A stretch of 6,196 nucleotides of DNA, from contig JAEXBC010000313.1 of the NCBI GenBank assembly GCA_023457875.1, positions 1 through 6,196 on the forward strand, written 5' to 3'. The stretch comes from Bacillota bacterium. GTDB taxonomy: Bacteria; Bacillota; Clostridia; Lachnospirales; Cellulosilyticaceae. The notes under the pieces were generated by a model that did no database searches, had not been told where the DNA came from, and worked only from the letters and a program-made list of their open reading frames with translations. This document shows positions 5,620 to 6,196 of the stretch, piece by piece; position 1 is the first letter of the stretch; every line of letters begins with the position of its first letter. The position numbers and the translations under genes are program-made.

Positions 5620-5648
5620 ACTTTATCATATATCCCTTTTAAAAGCAA
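5620..5648 (-). promoter_or_regulatory. Candidate promoter of asnB
   Basis: Read on the minus strand, TTGCTT (5643-5648) is followed by a 17-bp spacer and TAAAGT (5620-5625). Both boxes are imperfect but the spacing is ideal. The start would fall near 5613, giving a leader of about 26 nt to the ATG at 5587. If correct, the upstream in-frame ATG at 5629 would not even be transcribed. Confidence 0.4.
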
Positions 5649-5740
5649 TGTTACAACCCTTCTATTCATATAAAGTATTACCTAATAAAATAATACTAAA
5701 CATCTCATGTGAGAAGATGATAAAACATATAAATAATAGG

Positions 5741-5767
5741 GATTAATTGTTGACTTCATAATTAATC
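5741..5767. promoter_or_regulatory. Inverted repeat around the malic enzyme -35 box (possible operator)
   Basis: Perfect 8-bp arms GATTAATT (5741-5748) and AATTAATC (5760-5767) are separated by 11 bp that contain the -35 hexamer (5750-5755). The arm centres are 19 bp apart, close to two helical turns, which suits a dimeric regulator. AT-only arms can arise by chance in AT-rich DNA, so the call is tentative. The regulator is unknown. Confidence 0.4.
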
Positions 5768-5778
5768 AAACGTATTAT
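5750..5778 (+). promoter_or_regulatory. Promoter reading toward the malic enzyme gene
   Basis: TTGACT (5750-5755), a 17-bp spacer and TATTAT (5773-5778) each differ from consensus by one base. This is one of the best sigma-A-type promoters in the window. Transcription would start near 5785, giving a leader of about 180 nt to the ATG at 5966 with a terminator-like hairpin inside it. Confidence 0.65.
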
Positions 5779-5855
5779 TAAGTTAATAAATAAATTTAAC
5801 ATTTAGCATCAAAAATCATCATATTTCTCATCAATAAATAGTCATAATTACACAA

Positions 5856-5890
5856 GAAAAAGCTATATATAGCCATGATATAGCTTTTTC
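5856..5890. terminator. Terminator-like hairpin in the malic enzyme leader
   Basis: Perfect 13-bp arms GAAAAAGCTATAT (5856-5868) and ATATAGCTTTTTC (5878-5890) enclose a 9-nt loop. The five T bases at 5885-5889 are paired with the A run of the left arm, as in symmetric A/T-flanked terminators that work on either strand. It lies about 70 nt after the predicted start and 76 bp before the malic enzyme ATG, with no gene ending nearby on either strand. It could attenuate malic enzyme expression, end a short RNA, or insulate the divergent asnB promoter. No known riboswitch or T-box was recognised before it. Confidence 0.55.
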
Positions 5891-5915
5891 ATAGGACGGG
5901 AGGTATGCAAAAGAT

Positions 5916-5969
5916 ATGGCTAAACCGGTTAATAGGTGGCAGTATTTAAAAAGGAGATTAGATTCATGA
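5916..5969 (+). CDS. Possible 17-aa upstream ORF overlapping the malic enzyme start
   Basis: An ATG at 5916 opens a 17-codon frame (MAKPVNRWQYLKRRLDS) whose TGA overlaps the malic enzyme ATG as ATGA (5966-5969). An SD-like GGGAGG lies at 5898-5903, 12 nt upstream, which is longer than ideal. The peptide is basic and resembles no protein I know. The malic enzyme has its own good AAGGAG inside this ORF, so coupling is not required. A frame this short can easily be chance. Confidence 0.2.
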   Translation: MAKPVNRWQYLKRRLDS

Positions 5970-6196
5970 ATTTAAGAGAACAAGCACTAGAGATGCATGA
6001 AAAATGGCAAGGTAAGCTAGAAATTACTTCAAAGGCAAAAGTGGGAAGTAAGGAGGATCTTGCAATTTGCTATACACCAGGTGTCGCAGAGCCTTGTAAG
6101 GAAATAGCAGCTAACAAGGAAGAGGTATATAAATATACCATGAAAGGCAATACGGTTGCTGTTATTTCAGATGGTACAGCAGTACTTGGACTAGGG
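5966..6196 (+). CDS. Malic enzyme, N-terminal part (3' end outside the window)
   Basis: The first 77 codons are visible and run off the window with no stop. The protein matches the N-terminal domain of bacterial NAD(P)-dependent malic enzymes, which oxidatively decarboxylate malate to pyruvate and CO2 using a divalent metal. The hallmarks are LAICYTPGVAEPC (residues 32-44, including the conserved catalytic tyrosine), then YTMKGNTVAVISDGTAVLGL at about 57-76, the strand and loop that precede the next conserved GNIG. Starting directly at MNLREQALEMHEKW is typical of the short bacterial form of about 390-410 aa. Cofactor preference (NAD or NADP) cannot be judged because the Rossmann region lies outside the window. 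AAGGAG (5951-5956) lies 9 nt before ATG 5966. The gene diverges from asnB and has its own promoter, possible operator and leader hairpin. Confidence 0.93.
   Translation, partial: MNLREQALEMHEKWQGKLEITSKAKVGSKEDLAICYTPGVAEPCKEIAANKEEVYKYTMKGNTVAVISDGTAVLGLG

Noticed and set aside
5588..5629. Longer asnB start at the upstream ATG
   Set aside because: It would add 14 residues before the catalytic Cys2, which must become the N-terminus. The strong AAAGGAG serves the start at 5587.
5588..5740. T-box leader for asnB
   Set aside because: There is no T-box consensus (GGTGGNACCGCG-like) and no specifier stem, and the likely leader is only about 26 nt.
5905..5949. 14-codon ORF starting at ATG 5905
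   Set aside because: The GGGAGG lies only 1 nt before the ATG, too close for normal initiation. The frame at 5916 is a slightly better candidate.
5891..5965. Known riboswitch (for example c-di-GMP-type) upstream of the malic enzyme gene
   Set aside because: Short resemblances such as GCAAAAG and GGCTAAACC are present, but the required paired stems and conserved core are missing.

Overview
The window looks like the chromosome of a low-GC, motile, endospore-forming Firmicute of the class Clostridia. The support is AT-rich coding and intergenic DNA, AAGGAG/GGAGG ribosome binding sites, a flagellin gene, and a gene for BofA, a sporulation protein found only in endospore formers. A lineage near Lachnospirales/Cellulosilyticaceae is a guess from general impression, not something the sequence proves. 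No insertion sequence, CRISPR array, tRNA or rRNA gene was seen.

Layout. (1) 1-509: the 3' end of a flagellin gene, closed by a strong intrinsic terminator. (2) 510-923: a 168-bp spacer and bofA, a small membrane protein that restrains pro-sigma-K processing. (3) 924-1279: a 356-bp gene-free region with a cluster of DnaA-box-like sequences, three of them at exact 11-bp steps. A near-consensus promoter is embedded in the cluster and a short intrinsic terminator follows it. (4) 1280-1996: a 238-aa protein of unknown function. (5) 1997-3724: a promoter, a leader with a hairpin and three 13-bp direct repeats, then a two-gene operon. It encodes a flavodoxin-like/SCP2 fusion protein and a HIT-family nucleotide-binding protein, and ends in a perfect 20-bp inverted repeat whose loop is the HIT stop codon. 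(6) 3752-5587, minus strand: asparagine synthetase AsnB, converging on the HIT gene and sharing that terminator. (7) 5588-5965: a divergent regulatory region. It holds a good promoter facing right, an inverted repeat around its -35 box, a terminator-like hairpin in the leader and a possible upstream ORF. (8) 5966-end: the first 77 codons of a malic enzyme, cut by the window edge.

How the parts relate. The genes do not form one pathway. Flagellin belongs to motility, BofA to sporulation, AsnB and malic enzyme to central nitrogen and carbon metabolism, and HIT to nucleotide metabolism. The most unusual content is non-coding. The DnaA-box cluster lies far from any visible dnaA or dnaN and overlaps a promoter, so DnaA may titrate there or control transcription there. 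Two places (1065-1191 and 5750-5890) show a good promoter followed about 100 bp later by a terminator-like hairpin in front of a gene, which fits leader attenuation or a short RNA. The most notable protein is the flavodoxin-like/SCP2 fusion. These are hypotheses drawn from sequence patterns only.
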